A DNA stretch of 64,000 nt from VXNE01 sp965200505 (GCA_965200505.1 OZ241343.1:3596001-3660000); one strand, 5' to 3'. Positions 49,691 to 58,763 are shown, counted from the stretch's first letter. Notes: generated from the sequence alone by a model not told the origin. A program made the numbers and translations.

Positions 49691-50665
49691 ATGAAGCTGC
49701 AGCAGCTCCGTTATGTGTCCGAAGTGGCGCGGAACGGCCTGAACGTGTCTGCGACGGCGCAGAAGCTCTACGCCTCGCAGCCGGGCATCAGCAAGCAGAT
49801 TCGCCTGCTTGAACACGAGCTGGGCGTCGAGATCTTCGCCCGCAGCGGCAAGCAGCTGACGCGGCTGACGCCGGCCGGCGAGGCCATCGTGGCGCTGGCC
49901 CGGGAGATTCTGGGCCAAGTGGAGAACGTCAAGCGGGTGGCGCATGAGTACCGCAACGAAAGCCGCGGCAGCCTGTCCGTCGCCACCACGCACACGCAGG
50001 CGCGCTACGCGCTGCCGCCGGTGATCGAGACATTCCGCGCCCGCTACCCAGACGTGACCTTGCACATGAATCAAGGCACGCCGATGCAGATCGCCGAGCT
50101 CGCCGCCACCGGCGCCGCGGATTTCGCCATCGCCACGGAAGGCATCGAGCATTTCAAGAACCTCGTGATGATGCCGTGCTACGAGTGGAACCGCGTGGTC
50201 ATCGCGCCGCGGGGGCACACGCTCGCCCGTGCCGCCACCATCACGTTGGCGGAACTCGCGGCGCAGCCGTTGGTGACCTATGTGTTTGGCTTCACCCGGC
50301 GATCGCGCTTGGACGAGGCGTTTGCCGCCGCCGGCCTCACGCCGAACGTCGTGTTCACCGCCACCGACACGGACGTCATCAAGACCTACGTGCGCTTGGG
50401 GCTTGGCGTCGGCATCATCGCCGGCATGGCCTACGACCCAGAGCAGGATGGGGACTTGGCGGCCCTCGACGCGAGCCACCTGTTCCAACCGAGCCGCACC
50501 TACATCGGCTGCCGCAAGGACGCCTTCATGCGCCGCTTCATGCTGGACTTCATCGCCCTGTTCGCCGAACACCTGACGCCGGCGCTGGTGCGCGAGGCGC
50601 TCGTCGCCGGCAGCACCGCCAAGCGCGAACAGTTGTTTGCCGGCATCGAGTTGCCGAGCCGCTGA
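49691..50665 (+). CDS. LysR family regulator, CysB/Cbl-like
   Basis: A 324-residue transcription factor. The N-terminal helix-turn-helix reads Leu-Gln-Gln-Leu-Arg-Tyr ... Ala-Ser-Gln-Pro-Gly-Ile-Ser-Lys-Gln-Ile, the CysB-type recognition helix with Leu-Tyr-x-Ser-Gln before it. The effector domain has Thr-Thr-His-Thr-Gln-Ala-Arg-Tyr-Ala-Leu-Pro and Gln-Gly-Thr-Pro, the sulfate/acetylserine-binding loops of CysB. It probably senses sulfur status. ATG at 49691 starts the domain. It is divergent from DUF3604. Confidence 0.87.
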   Translation: MKLQQLRYVSEVARNGLNVSATAQKLYASQPGISKQIRLLEHELGVEIFARSGKQLTRLTPAGEAIVALAREILGQVENVKRVAHEYRNESRGSLSVATTHTQARYALPPVIETFRARYPDVTLHMNQGTPMQIAELAATGAADFAIATEGIEHFKNLVMMPCYEWNRVVIAPRGHTLARAATITLAELAAQPLVTYVFGFTRRSRLDEAFAAAGLTPNVVFTATDTDVIKTYVRLGLGVGIIAGMAYDPEQDGDLAALDASHLFQPSRTYIGCRKDAFMRRFMLDFIALFAEHLTPALVREALVAGSTAKREQLFAGIELPSR

Positions 50666-50790
50666 CGGCGCCCAAGCATCCAAGTTTTCGGCATATCCTT
50701 AGCACTCTGCCGAGTACATGCCCGCGGCGACCCCTGCCGGGGCCGCCGTTTGCCACGCTTGGCGCGGGCGGGGAGCGACATGGCCCGGGT

Positions 50791-50805
50791 GGGGAGGATT
50801 GTTTG
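50791..50805 (+). promoter_or_regulatory. Ribosome site deciding a TTG start for thrH
   Basis: GGGGAGG at 50791-50797 is five bases before TTG 50803, which opens directly into the HAD motif. No ATG lies between them, fixing TTG as the start. Confidence 0.7.
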
Positions 50806-51405
50806 AACGTCTTGTGCCTAGACCTCGAAGGGGTGCTGACGCCGGAGATCTGGCATGCGGTGGCGGATGCGACGCGCATCGACGCGCTGCGCAAGACGAC
50901 CCGCGACGTTCCCGTGTACGCAGACCTCATGCGCCTGCGATTGGACGCGCTGGCGCGGCACGACATCCGCTTGAGCGACATCCAAAGGGTGGTTGACGGC
51001 CTGGCGCCGCTGCCGGGCGCCGCCGCGTTTCTGGAATGGGCGCGCCGGCGCTTCCAGGTGGTGATTCTGTCGGACACGTTCTACGAGTTCGCCATGCCGC
51101 TCATGGCGCAGTTGGGGCATCCGCTGCTGTTGTGCCACCGCCTCTGCGTCGCCGATGACCGCATCGCCGGCTACCGCCTGCGCCAAGAGAACCCGAAGGA
51201 TGCCGCGGTGCGGGCGTTCCAGTCGCTGGGCCTCAAGGTGTTCGCGGCCGGGGATTCCTTCAACGACACGGCCATGTTGCGCGCCGCCGACCAAGGCTGG
51301 TTCTTCGACGCGCCGCACCGCATCACCGAGGCGCACCCCGACATCCCGGCGGTGCCGGACTACGCCCGCCTGCAGGCGGCCTTGGAGGGCGCGTTGGCCG
51401 TGTGA
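50803..51405 (+). CDS. thrH: Phosphoserine phosphatase / homoserine phosphotransferase ThrH
   Basis: A 200-residue HAD enzyme. Motif I is Leu-Asp-Leu-Glu-Gly-Val-Leu, the ThrH variant of Asp-x-Asp-x with Glu in place of the second Asp. Motif II is Ile-Leu-Ser-Asp-Thr-Phe near residue 88, and motif III/IV Ala-Ala-Gly-Asp-Ser-Phe-Asn-Asp near 150. In Pseudomonas, ThrH dephosphorylates phosphoserine and can transfer phosphate to homoserine, supporting serine and threonine synthesis. It converges on aceA. Confidence 0.87.
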   Translation: MNVLCLDLEGVLTPEIWHAVADATRIDALRKTTRDVPVYADLMRLRLDALARHDIRLSDIQRVVDGLAPLPGAAAFLEWARRRFQVVILSDTFYEFAMPLMAQLGHPLLLCHRLCVADDRIAGYRLRQENPKDAAVRAFQSLGLKVFAAGDSFNDTAMLRAADQGWFFDAPHRITEAHPDIPAVPDYARLQAALEGALAV

Positions 51406-51409
51406 GGCC

Positions 51410-51434
51410 GCCGGCGTCCAAGACGAACGCCGGC
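51410..51434. terminator. Hairpin between thrH and aceA
   Basis: GCCGGCGT (51410-51417) pairs with ACGCCGGC (51427-51434) around a 9-base loop, between two converging genes. The stem is perfect but lacks a U-tract, so it is a possible bidirectional terminator. Confidence 0.4.
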
Positions 51435-51445
51435 AGCCGACACGT

Positions 51446-52750
51446 TTAGGCGAACTGCGCCTCCTCGGTGGAGCCGGACAATGCCGTGACGGACGATTGC
51501 CCCCCTTGGATGACGTTCGCCACTTCGTCAAAGTAGCCGGTGCCGACTTCCTGCTGGTGGCTGACGAACGAGTAGCCCTGCTTGGCGGCGGCGAACTCCT
51601 TCTCCTGCAAGGCGACGTAGGCGGACATTTGCCGATCCACGTAGCCGCGCGCCAGCTCGAACATGTTGTACCACATGCTGTGGATGCCAGCTAAGGTGAT
51701 GAACTGGAACTTGTATCCCATCGCCGCGAGTTCCCGTTGGAACTTGGCGATGGTGACGTCGTCCAAATTGGCCTTCCAATTGAACGAAGGGGAACAGTTG
51801 TAGGACAGCATCTGCTCCGGGTGTTCGCGGTGGATGGCCTCGGCGAAGCGCCGCGCCTCGTCCAAGTCCGGCACCGCCGTTTCGCACCAGATGAGGTCTG
51901 CATACGGCGCGTAGGCGAGGCCGCGAGCGATGGCTTGGTCCAAGCCGGCGCGGGTGCGGTGGAAGCCCTCCGGGGTGCGCTCGCCGGTGAGGAAGGGCGC
52001 TTCGCACTCGTCCACGTCCGTGGTCACCATGTCCGCGGCGTTGGCGTCCGTGCGCGCCATGAGCACGGTGGGCACATCGCACACATCCGCCGCCAAGCGC
52101 GCCGCGATGAGTTTCTGCACCGCCTCTTGGGTGGGCACCAGCACCTTGCCGCCCATGTGTCCGCACTTCTTCACGGACGCGAGCTGATCCTCGAAATGCA
52201 CTGCCGCGGCGCCGGCGCCGATCATGCTCTTCATCAGCTCGAAGGCGTTCAACACGCCGCCGAAGCCGGCCTCCGCGTCCGCGACGATGGGGGCGAAGAA
52301 GTCGATGCCGTCGTCCTCACCTTTGGCCCACTGGATTTCGTCCGCGCGGCGGAACGCGTTGTTGATGCGGTTCACCAGCGACGGCACCGAGTTCACGGCA
52401 TACAGGGACTGATCCGGATACATCGTCTCCGAGGTGTTGTTGTCCGCCGCCACTTGCCAGCCGGAGACGTAGATCGCCTTGATGCCGGCCTTCACCTGCT
52501 GCACCGCCTGGCCGCCGGTCACGGCGCCCAAGGCGTTGATGTAGTCCTCGGTCTGCAGGTGTTCCCACAGCTTGTCGGCGCCATGCGCGGCAAGCAGGCT
52601 GCGGTGCGGGATGGTGCCGCGCAGGTTCACCACGTCGGCGGCGCTGTAACCGCGTTTCACGTTCTTCCAGCGGGCGTTGGTCGCCCACTCCCTTTCGAGC
52701 TCGGCAATCTGCTCGGTGCGGGGCTTGCGGGGGATGAAATGCAGGGCCAT
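51446..52750 (-). CDS. aceA: Isocitrate lyase
   Basis: A 434-residue TIM-barrel enzyme that splits isocitrate into glyoxylate and succinate, the first glyoxylate-shunt step. The active-site loop Lys-Lys-Cys-Gly-His-Met-Gly-Gly-Lys spans 194-202, with Cys196 as the acid/base residue. Ser-Gly-Trp-Gln-Val-Ala-Ala-Asp, Asp-Ala-Glu-Ala-Gly-Phe-Gly-Gly and Tyr-Asn-Cys-Ser-Pro-Ser are further conserved segments. It implies growth on acetate or fatty acids, fitting the CoA-linked genes in the window. No malate synthase lies nearby. Confidence 0.95.
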   Translation of the reverse strand: MALHFIPRKPRTEQIAELEREWATNARWKNVKRGYSAADVVNLRGTIPHRSLLAAHGADKLWEHLQTEDYINALGAVTGGQAVQQVKAGIKAIYVSGWQVAADNNTSETMYPDQSLYAVNSVPSLVNRINNAFRRADEIQWAKGEDDGIDFFAPIVADAEAGFGGVLNAFELMKSMIGAGAAAVHFEDQLASVKKCGHMGGKVLVPTQEAVQKLIAARLAADVCDVPTVLMARTDANAADMVTTDVDECEAPFLTGERTPEGFHRTRAGLDQAIARGLAYAPYADLIWCETAVPDLDEARRFAEAIHREHPEQMLSYNCSPSFNWKANLDDVTIAKFQRELAAMGYKFQFITLAGIHSMWYNMFELARGYVDRQMSAYVALQEKEFAAAKQGYSFVSHQQEVGTGYFDEVANVIQGGQSSVTALSGSTEEAQFA

Positions 52751-52871
52751 GTCCTCGTCCTCAAGTGCAACGCGCCGGGGATTGTAGTGACTCCATTAGT
52801 GAAGAAAAGAGAAAGGGAGACAAGTAATGTTTTCCCTAAAGGAATTGAATGTGTCGGTGCGTCGTCGTCCG

Positions 52872-54674
52872 TCAGAGCCCTAGCTCCATGCGCTGATGCG
52901 TCATGCCGGCTTCCAGGAACGTCTCGCCCACGGCGCGGAACCCGGCCTGTTCGTAGAGCGCCAAGGCGTCGATTTGCGCGTTCAGCCACACGCCGGCGTC
53001 GCCGCGCCGCCGTGCCGCGGCGATGGCCAGCGCCAAGAGACGCCGCCCGATGCCGCGCCGCCGCGCTTCGGCCACCACGGCCACGCGGCCGATTTGGCCG
53101 TCCGGCAAGAGGCGCGCGGTGCCCTGTGGCTCGCCGGCGGCGTCAACCGCGATGAAATGGATGGCGTCCGGGTCGCGCCCGTCGAGTTCAATGGCCTCCG
53201 GCACAGCTTGTTCGACGATGAACACGTCGCGGCGCACGGCCATCAAGCGGCGCCAATGCGTGGCCCAAGGAACCTGTTCAACGCGCACTGCCGGGTCCCG
53301 GCTTGCCGCGTCAAGGGCAAGCTGCTCTGCCAAGCCGGTGTAGCTTGCCGGCGTCAACTCGTTCAAGGCGGCGCGGGCGCTTGGCGGCAGGTCGAGCGCG
53401 TCCAGCAGCTCGCCATACCCTTGGGCGTCGAGCCGCCGCCCCCGGGTCAACTGCTTCAACCGTTCGTACGGTTCGGGCGCACCGGCCGCGCGCATCACCG
53501 TCTGCACGGCTTCGGCCAGCACTTCCCAACTGTCTTCAAGCTCGTGGGCAAGCCGAGCGCGGTCGATCTCCAGTTTGGCGATGCCGGCGCCCGCCGCCAC
53601 CCAGGCCACCAAAGAGTGGCCCAGCGCCACACCCACGTTGCGCAGCGCCGTGGAGTCCGACAGGTCCCTTTGCCAGCGCGAAACGGCCAACTTGCGGGCG
53701 AGGTGGCCCAGCAGCGCGTTCGCCACGCCTAGGTTCCCCTCGGAGTTCTCGAAGTCGATGGGGTTCACCTTGTGCGGCATGGTGGAGCTGCCGGTCTCGC
53801 CTTGGGCCATGCGCTGCTTGAAGTAGCCGAGCGCCACATAGCCCCACATGTCTTGGTCAAAGTCGAGCAGCGTCTGGTTGAAACGGGCCAGCGCGTCGAA
53901 GTACTCGGCCATGTAGTCGCGCGGCTCGATTTGCGTGGTGAGGGGGTTGTGCTCCAAGCCCAAACCCTCCACGAAATCTCGCGTGAGCGCCGGCCAATCC
54001 ACGGCCGGGCAGGCGACGACATGGGCGTTGTAGTTGCCGGAGGCGCCGTTGGCCTTGCCCAGGATCGGCACCGCCTCGAAGCCCGTCAGGTGCCGCTCAA
54101 GGCGCGCCACGAACACGGCGAGCTCCTTGCCGGCGGTGGTGGGGGAGGCCGGTTGGCCGTGGGTGCGCGCCAGCATCGGCACGTCCGCCGTGGCGGCGGC
54201 GAGGCCGGCGATGGCGTCGATGACTTCGCGCATGGCCGGCGCCAGCACTTCCGCCCGGGCCCGTTTCAGCAGGGTGCCGTAGGCGAGGTTGTTGATGTCC
54301 TCGGACGTGCAGGCGAAATGCACGAACTCGACGTGCCCGGCCAACCCATCGATGGCGGCGATGCGCTCCTTGACGAAGTACTCCACGGCCTTCACGTCGT
54401 GGTTGGTTTCCCCTTCCAAGTCGCGGATGCGCTCGGCGTCGGCGACCGAGAACGCCCGCCAGATGGCCTCACAGGCGCGGCGTTGGTGGCCATTCAGTGG
54501 CGCCACGACCGCGCAGGATGGCGCCGCCGCGAGGCACAGCAGCCATTCCACCTCCACCATCACCCGCTGCCGCATCAGCCCGAACTCGCTGACGATCGGG
54601 GCGAGGGGCGCGACGCGGACGCGGTAGCGGCCGTCCAGCGGCGAGATGGCGGTGAGCGGCGGCGCGGCGGTCAT
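52872..54674 (-). CDS. purB: Adenylosuccinate lyase fused to a GNAT acetyltransferase
   Basis: A 600-residue protein; PurB alone is ~456. Residues 1-~455 are adenylosuccinate lyase: His172 in Arg-Thr-His-Gly-Gln, and the signature Ser-Ser-Thr-Met-Pro-His-Lys-Val-Asn-Pro at 296-305. The enzyme releases fumarate in AMP and IMP synthesis. The last ~140 residues form a GNAT domain with Gly-Arg-Val-Ala-Val-Val and the acetyl-CoA loop Arg-Arg-Arg-Gly-Ile-Gly-Arg-Arg-Leu-Leu. No stop or ribosome site separates them. ATG at 54674 overlaps the mnmA stop (ATGA), the classic gammaproteobacterial order. Confidence 0.9.
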   Translation of the reverse strand: MTAAPPLTAISPLDGRYRVRVAPLAPIVSEFGLMRQRVMVEVEWLLCLAAAPSCAVVAPLNGHQRRACEAIWRAFSVADAERIRDLEGETNHDVKAVEYFVKERIAAIDGLAGHVEFVHFACTSEDINNLAYGTLLKRARAEVLAPAMREVIDAIAGLAAATADVPMLARTHGQPASPTTAGKELAVFVARLERHLTGFEAVPILGKANGASGNYNAHVVACPAVDWPALTRDFVEGLGLEHNPLTTQIEPRDYMAEYFDALARFNQTLLDFDQDMWGYVALGYFKQRMAQGETGSSTMPHKVNPIDFENSEGNLGVANALLGHLARKLAVSRWQRDLSDSTALRNVGVALGHSLVAWVAAGAGIAKLEIDRARLAHELEDSWEVLAEAVQTVMRAAGAPEPYERLKQLTRGRRLDAQGYGELLDALDLPPSARAALNELTPASYTGLAEQLALDAASRDPAVRVEQVPWATHWRRLMAVRRDVFIVEQAVPEAIELDGRDPDAIHFIAVDAAGEPQGTARLLPDGQIGRVAVVAEARRRGIGRRLLALAIAAARRRGDAGVWLNAQIDALALYEQAGFRAVGETFLEAGMTHQRMELGL

Positions 54675-55753
54675 GCCTGACCACCGATGACCGCATCGAT
54701 CACGCCGCCGCCCAAGCACCGTTCGCCATCGTAGAGGCAGGCGTACTGGCCCGGCGTCACCGCCCGCTGCGGCGCGTCGAAACGGAGTTCGAAGCCGCCC
54801 GGCGACGGCGTGGCGAGGCAGGGTTGGTCGGGCTGCCGGTAGCGCGTCTTGGCGGTGCAGCGCAGCGGCAGGCGAACCGGCGCCAACCAGTTCGCCGCCG
54901 TTGCCGTGAGGCCGCGGCTCGAGAGCGCCGCTTCATCCTGGCTCACCACCAGCTCGTTGCTGGCGCGACGTTTGGCCACGACGTACCACGGTGCCTCCAA
55001 CCGGCCGGCCAAGCCGCCGAGGCCGAGACCTCGGCGCTGCCCCAGCGTGTACCAAGCCAAGCCCCGGTGTTCGCCCAGCACCGCGCCGTCCGTGGCCACG
55101 ATGGCGCCGGGCGACGTCGGCAGGTAGCGCGCGAGGAAGTCCCCAAATGGGCGCTCGCCGATGAAGCAGATGCCGGTGCTGTCGGGTTTGTCATGCACGG
55201 CGAGGCGCGCTTGCCGTGCCAAGCGCCGCACTTCCCGCTTCGTGAGCTCGCCCAATGGGAAGAGGCATGGCGCCAGCCGCTCGCTCGGCACAGCCTGCAG
55301 GAAGTAGCTCTGGTCCTTGGCCGCGTCGCTGCCCTTCAACAAGTGGAACTCGCCATCCACCCAAGCGGAGCGGGCGTAGTGGCCGGTGGCGATGCAGTCC
55401 GCGCCCAGGGCGTGAGCGTACTCCAAGAACAACTTGAACTTGATCTCGCTGTTGCAGAGCACGTCGGGATTGGGGGTGCGCCCGGCGCGGTGTTCGGCGA
55501 GGAACACTTCGAAGACATCGTCCCAATACTCGGCAGCGAAACTCGCCTGCAGCAGCTCGATGCCCAAGGTGTCCGCGACGCGGCGGGCGTCATCGAAATC
55601 CGCCGCGGCGGTACAGAACTCGCCGCCGTCGTCCTCGTCCCAGTTCTTCATGAAGAGACCCTTGACCGGGCGGCCGGCCCGCTGCAGAAGCAGCGCGGCG
55701 ACGGCGGAGTCCACGCCGCCGGACAGGCCCACGATGACGGTTGCAGTGTCCAC
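54671..55753 (-). CDS. mnmA: tRNA 2-thiouridylase MnmA
   Basis: A 360-residue enzyme that thiolates uridine 34 of tRNA Lys, Glu and Gln using ATP and a persulfide. The PP-loop Ser-Gly-Gly-Val-Asp-Ser is near residue 12, and the catalytic cysteines lie in Asp-Val-Leu-Cys-Asn (near 103) and Thr-Gly-Ile-Cys-Phe (near 200). GTG at 55753 is used; the upstream open frame does not resemble the family. It is translationally coupled to purB. Divergent from moaC. Confidence 0.92.
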   Translation of the reverse strand: MDTATVIVGLSGGVDSAVAALLLQRAGRPVKGLFMKNWDEDDGGEFCTAAADFDDARRVADTLGIELLQASFAAEYWDDVFEVFLAEHRAGRTPNPDVLCNSEIKFKLFLEYAHALGADCIATGHYARSAWVDGEFHLLKGSDAAKDQSYFLQAVPSERLAPCLFPLGELTKREVRRLARQARLAVHDKPDSTGICFIGERPFGDFLARYLPTSPGAIVATDGAVLGEHRGLAWYTLGQRRGLGLGGLAGRLEAPWYVVAKRRASNELVVSQDEAALSSRGLTATAANWLAPVRLPLRCTAKTRYRQPDQPCLATPSPGGFELRFDAPQRAVTPGQYACLYDGERCLGGGVIDAVIGGQA

Positions 55754-55869
55754 GGCACACGCCGCCAAACTGATCGCGGCATTGTACAGGGCGCACAACG
55801 CCCGGCGTGGCGCACATCCGCCGCCGGCGGCGCATTGCAAGGCCGGCCACGCTGGTTTGTAATCGCCGC

Positions 55870-56340
55870 ATGGCGCGACTCACCCACTTGGACGATGCCG
55901 GCGCGGCGCGCATGGTCGATGTTTCGGCCAAGGCCGTCACCGAGCGGGTCGCGCAGGCCGCGGCGACGGTGGCGATGCAGCCGGCCACGCTGCGGGAGAT
56001 CCTCGCCGGCGACAATCCCAAGGGGGACGTGCTGGCCGTGGCCCGGGTGGCCGGCATCCAGGCCGCCAAGCGCACCAGCGACCTCATTCCCCTCTGCCAT
56101 CCGCTGCCACTCACGCGGGCGAGCGTCGATTTCGAGGCGGTCGGCGACGCGCAACTCAAGATCACCGCGGCCTGCCAAGTCACCGCGCGCACCGGCGTGG
56201 AGATGGAAGCCCTCACCGCGGCGAGCGTCGCGGCGCTCACCGTGTATGACATGTGCAAGGCCATCGACCGCGGCATGCGCATCGAGACGGTGGAGCTATT
56301 GAGCAAGGCAGGCGGGCAGAGCGGCGCTTGGCGGCGATGA
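55870..56340 (+). CDS. moaC: Cyclic pyranopterin monophosphate synthase MoaC
   Basis: A 156-residue enzyme of molybdopterin synthesis. Conserved parts are Met-Val-Asp-Val-Ser-x-Lys, the active-site Leu-Ile-Pro-Leu-Cys-His-Pro-Leu-Pro near residue 75, Thr-Gly-Val-Glu-Met-Glu-Ala-Leu and Asp-Met-Cys-Lys-Ala-Ile-Asp-Arg-Gly-Met. The C-terminus Ser-Lys-Ala-Gly-Gln-Ser-Gly is a slight variant of the usual Lys-Ser-Gly-Gly-x-Ser-Gly. ATG at 55870 begins the domain; moaD overlaps its stop (ATGA). Confidence 0.92.
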   Translation: MARLTHLDDAGAARMVDVSAKAVTERVAQAAATVAMQPATLREILAGDNPKGDVLAVARVAGIQAAKRTSDLIPLCHPLPLTRASVDFEAVGDAQLKITAACQVTARTGVEMEALTAASVAALTVYDMCKAIDRGMRIETVELLSKAGGQSGAWRR

Positions 56341-56594
56341 AGGTGCATGTGTTGTTCTTCGCTTCGCTGCGCGAAGCGGTGGCGACCGACGCCCTCGACG
56401 TGGAGTTGCCGCCGGCCGCCACGCTCAAGGACCTGTGCGCCATGCTGGTGCGCCAACTCGGCCCGGCCGCCGCGGCCGCGCTCGGCGACGACGAAGTGCG
56501 CGTGGCGGTGAATCAGGAACTGGTGCAGGGCATGGGGGCGGCGCTCAAGGCCGGCGACGAGGTGGCCTTCCTGCCACCCGTGACGGGGGGGTGA
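56337..56594 (+). CDS. moaD: Molybdopterin synthase sulfur carrier MoaD
   Basis: An 85-residue ubiquitin-fold protein ending Thr-Gly-Gly, the C-terminal thiocarboxylate site. Val-Leu-Phe-Phe-Ala-Ser-Leu-Arg-Glu at the start and Val-Ala-Val-Asn-Gln-Glu-Leu-Val near 60 are typical. It donates sulfur to MoaE. The genes moaC, moaD and moaE overlap end to end by four bases each. Confidence 0.9.
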   Translation: MKVHVLFFASLREAVATDALDVELPPAATLKDLCAMLVRQLGPAAAAALGDDEVRVAVNQELVQGMGAALKAGDEVAFLPPVTGG

Positions 56595-57076
56595 CGGTGG
56601 GGGTTTCCATTCGGGTGCAAACCGAGGACTTTTCCCTTGACGGCGAGTGGGCCGCGTTGCGGCGGCGCGTGGGCGGCGACTGTGGCGCCATCGTCGCGTT
56701 TGCCGGCTTGGTGCGCGACAACGCGCGTTCCGGCGAACGCACCGACACGCTCCTGCTGGAACACTATCCGGGGATGACCGAGGCCAGCATCGCCAAGATC
56801 GTGGCCGTCGCCGAGGGGCGCTGGCCGTTGGACGAGGTGGTGGTGGTGCATCGGGTCGGCGTCTTGCGGCCGGCGGATCAAATCGTGCTGGTGTTGGTGG
56901 CGTCGGCGCACCGTGCCGCGGCGTTCGCCGGCTGCGAGTTCCTGATGGACCACCTGAAGACGCAGGCGGTGTTCTGGAAGAAGGAGGCGCGCCAGTCCGG
57001 CGCGGCTTGGGTGCGCTCCAGCAGCGACGATGGCGACCGGGCCGCCGCTTGGCGACGCGCCGACACGCATCGCTGA
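56591..57076 (+). CDS. moaE: Molybdopterin synthase catalytic subunit MoaE
   Basis: A 161-residue subunit. Cys-Gly-Ala-Ile-Val-Ala-Phe-Ala-Gly-Leu-Val-Arg-Asp near residue 30, Glu-His-Tyr-Pro-Gly-Met near 57, His-Arg-Val-Gly near 82 and the catalytic Lys in Asp-His-Leu-Lys-Thr-Gln-Ala-x-Phe-Trp-Lys-Lys-Glu near 120 match the family. GTG at 56591 overlaps the moaD stop (GTGA). With MoaC and MoaD it makes the dithiolene cofactor that MobA and FdhD then process for FdsA. Confidence 0.9.
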   Translation: MTVGVSIRVQTEDFSLDGEWAALRRRVGGDCGAIVAFAGLVRDNARSGERTDTLLLEHYPGMTEASIAKIVAVAEGRWPLDEVVVVHRVGVLRPADQIVLVLVASAHRAAAFAGCEFLMDHLKTQAVFWKKEARQSGAAWVRSSSDDGDRAAAWRRADTHR

Positions 57077-57226
57077 CCGCCCACACGCCGCGCCGCCGCC
57101 CACGGCGACCGGCGTTTCACCCGCGCCGCCACGGTAAGGTTCGGCGGCCGCCGGCCGGTGCCTAGGGCGCAGGGCGGCGGTGCTACAATGCGCCGCTTCG
57201 CGCCAATCCCATCACGCGGAGCATCC

Positions 57227-58486
57227 ATGGGCTACGAGCACATCGCCGTCCCCGGCAACGGCGAAAAAATCACCCTTGCCGAGGACGGCAGCCTCAGCGT
57301 TCCAGACCATCCCATCATCCCGTTCATCGAGGGTGACGGCATCGGCATCGACATCACGCCGGTGATGCGCCAAGTGGTCGATGCGGCGGTGCGGCGGTGC
57401 TACGGCGACGCCCGCTCCATCGCTTGGATGGAGATTTACGCCGGCGAGAAGTCGCTCACGCTCTACGGCGCCGACGAGTGGCTGCCGGACGAAACGCTGG
57501 CCGCGATGCGCGAGTTCTTGGTCGGCATCAAGGGACCGATGACCACGCCGGTGGGCGGCGGCATCCGCTCCCTCAACGTCGCCCTGCGGCAGGAGCTGGA
57601 CTTGTACGTGTGCCAGCGCCCGGTGCGGTGGCTGAACGGCGTGCCTAGCCCGGTGGTCGCGCCGCAGAAGACGGACATGGTGATCTTCCGCGAGAACACC
57701 GAGGACATCTACGCCGGCGTCGAGTGGGAAGCGGACTCGGCCGAGGCCGACAAGCTCATCGCGTTCCTGCGGGAAGAGATGGGCGTGGGCAAGATCCGCT
57801 TCCCACGACACTGCGGCATCGGCGTGAAGCCGATTTCCGTGGAGGGCACCGAGCGCTTGGTGCGCAAGGCCCTGCAATACGCCATCGCGGAAGATCGGCG
57901 CTCCGTCACCTTCGTCCACAAGGGGAACATCATGAAGTTCACCGAGGGCGCCTTCAAGGATTGGGGCTATCGGCTGGCGGCGCGGGAGTTCGGTGCGACG
58001 CCGCTGGACGGCGGCCCTTGGCACGAGTTGACCAATCCGCGCACCGGGCGCCGCATCGTCGTGAAGGACATGATCGCCGACGCGATGCTGCAGCAGATTC
58101 TGACGCGGCCGGATGAATACGACGTGATCGCCACCATGAACCTGAACGGCGACTACCTCTCCGACGCCTTGGCCGCCCAAGTGGGCGGCATCGGCATCGC
58201 GCCGGGCGCCAACATCGGCGATTCCGTGGCGCTGTTCGAGGCCACCCACGGCACCGCGCCCAAATACACCGGGCAAGACAAGGTGAACCCCGGCTCGCTC
58301 ATCCTCTCCGCGGAAATGATGCTGCGCCACTTGGGTTGGCGCGAGGCCGCGGACCTCATCGTCGCCGGCATGGAAGGCGCCATCTCCGCCAAGACCGTCA
58401 CCTACGACTTCGAGCGGCTGATGACCGGCGCCAAGCTGCTGAAATGCTCCGAGTTCGGCGCCGCGACCATCGCCAACATGGCCTGA
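57227..58486 (+). CDS. icd: NADP-dependent isocitrate dehydrogenase
   Basis: A 419-residue TCA enzyme. Phe-Ile-Glu-Gly-Asp-Gly-Ile-Gly near residue 40, the substrate-binding Arg-Glu-Asn-Thr-Glu-Asp-Ile-Tyr-Ala-Gly near 158 and Val-His-Lys-Gly-Asn-Ile-Met-Lys near 230 are conserved, as is Asn-Leu-Asn-Gly-Asp-Tyr-Leu-Ser-Asp. Length and motifs fit the E. coli-type homodimer. ATG at 57227 follows GGAG. A -10-like TACAAT sits at 57184-57189 without a matching -35. Convergent with cspD, a common gammaproteobacterial neighbour. It competes with AceA for isocitrate. Confidence 0.95.
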   Translation: MGYEHIAVPGNGEKITLAEDGSLSVPDHPIIPFIEGDGIGIDITPVMRQVVDAAVRRCYGDARSIAWMEIYAGEKSLTLYGADEWLPDETLAAMREFLVGIKGPMTTPVGGGIRSLNVALRQELDLYVCQRPVRWLNGVPSPVVAPQKTDMVIFRENTEDIYAGVEWEADSAEADKLIAFLREEMGVGKIRFPRHCGIGVKPISVEGTERLVRKALQYAIAEDRRSVTFVHKGNIMKFTEGAFKDWGYRLAAREFGATPLDGGPWHELTNPRTGRRIVVKDMIADAMLQQILTRPDEYDVIATMNLNGDYLSDALAAQVGGIGIAPGANIGDSVALFEATHGTAPKYTGQDKVNPGSLILSAEMMLRHLGWREAADLIVAGMEGAISAKTVTYDFERLMTGAKLLKCSEFGAATIANMA

Positions 58487-58517
58487 CCGCGACCTGCCTT
58501 TTCGAGCCGCCCCGCGC

Positions 58518-58763
58518 TCAAGCCTCGTCTGATGGCTCGAACGACGCCCCCGGCGGTGGCTCGTTTGCGCGGATGTTCATCGCGTGCAACCCCTTGGGGC
58601 CGTCTTCCACTTCGAACTCCACCTCCTGGCCGGCGCGCAGCGTCTTGTAGCCGGGCATGGCGATGGAGGAGTAGTGGGCAAACACGTCCGCACCGCCGTC
58701 GGCGGGCACGATGAAGCCGTACCCCTTGGCGTTGTTGAACCATTTGACCGTACCGGTGGCCAT
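58518..58763 (-). CDS. cspD: Cold-shock domain protein CspD-like
   Basis: An 81-residue OB-fold nucleic-acid-binding protein. RNP-1 is Lys-Gly-Tyr-Gly-Phe-Ile and RNP-2 Val-Phe-Ala-His-Tyr, with the usual start Gly-Thr-Val-Lys-Trp-Phe-Asn. The C-terminal tail is acidic. CspD inhibits replication in E. coli and is stationary-phase induced. ATG at 58763 matches the family start; an ATG eleven residues upstream is a less likely alternative. Convergent with icd and adjacent in order to clpS/clpA. Confidence 0.88.
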   Translation of the reverse strand: MATGTVKWFNNAKGYGFIVPADGGADVFAHYSSIAMPGYKTLRAGQEVEFEVEDGPKGLHAMNIRANEPPPGASFEPSDEA

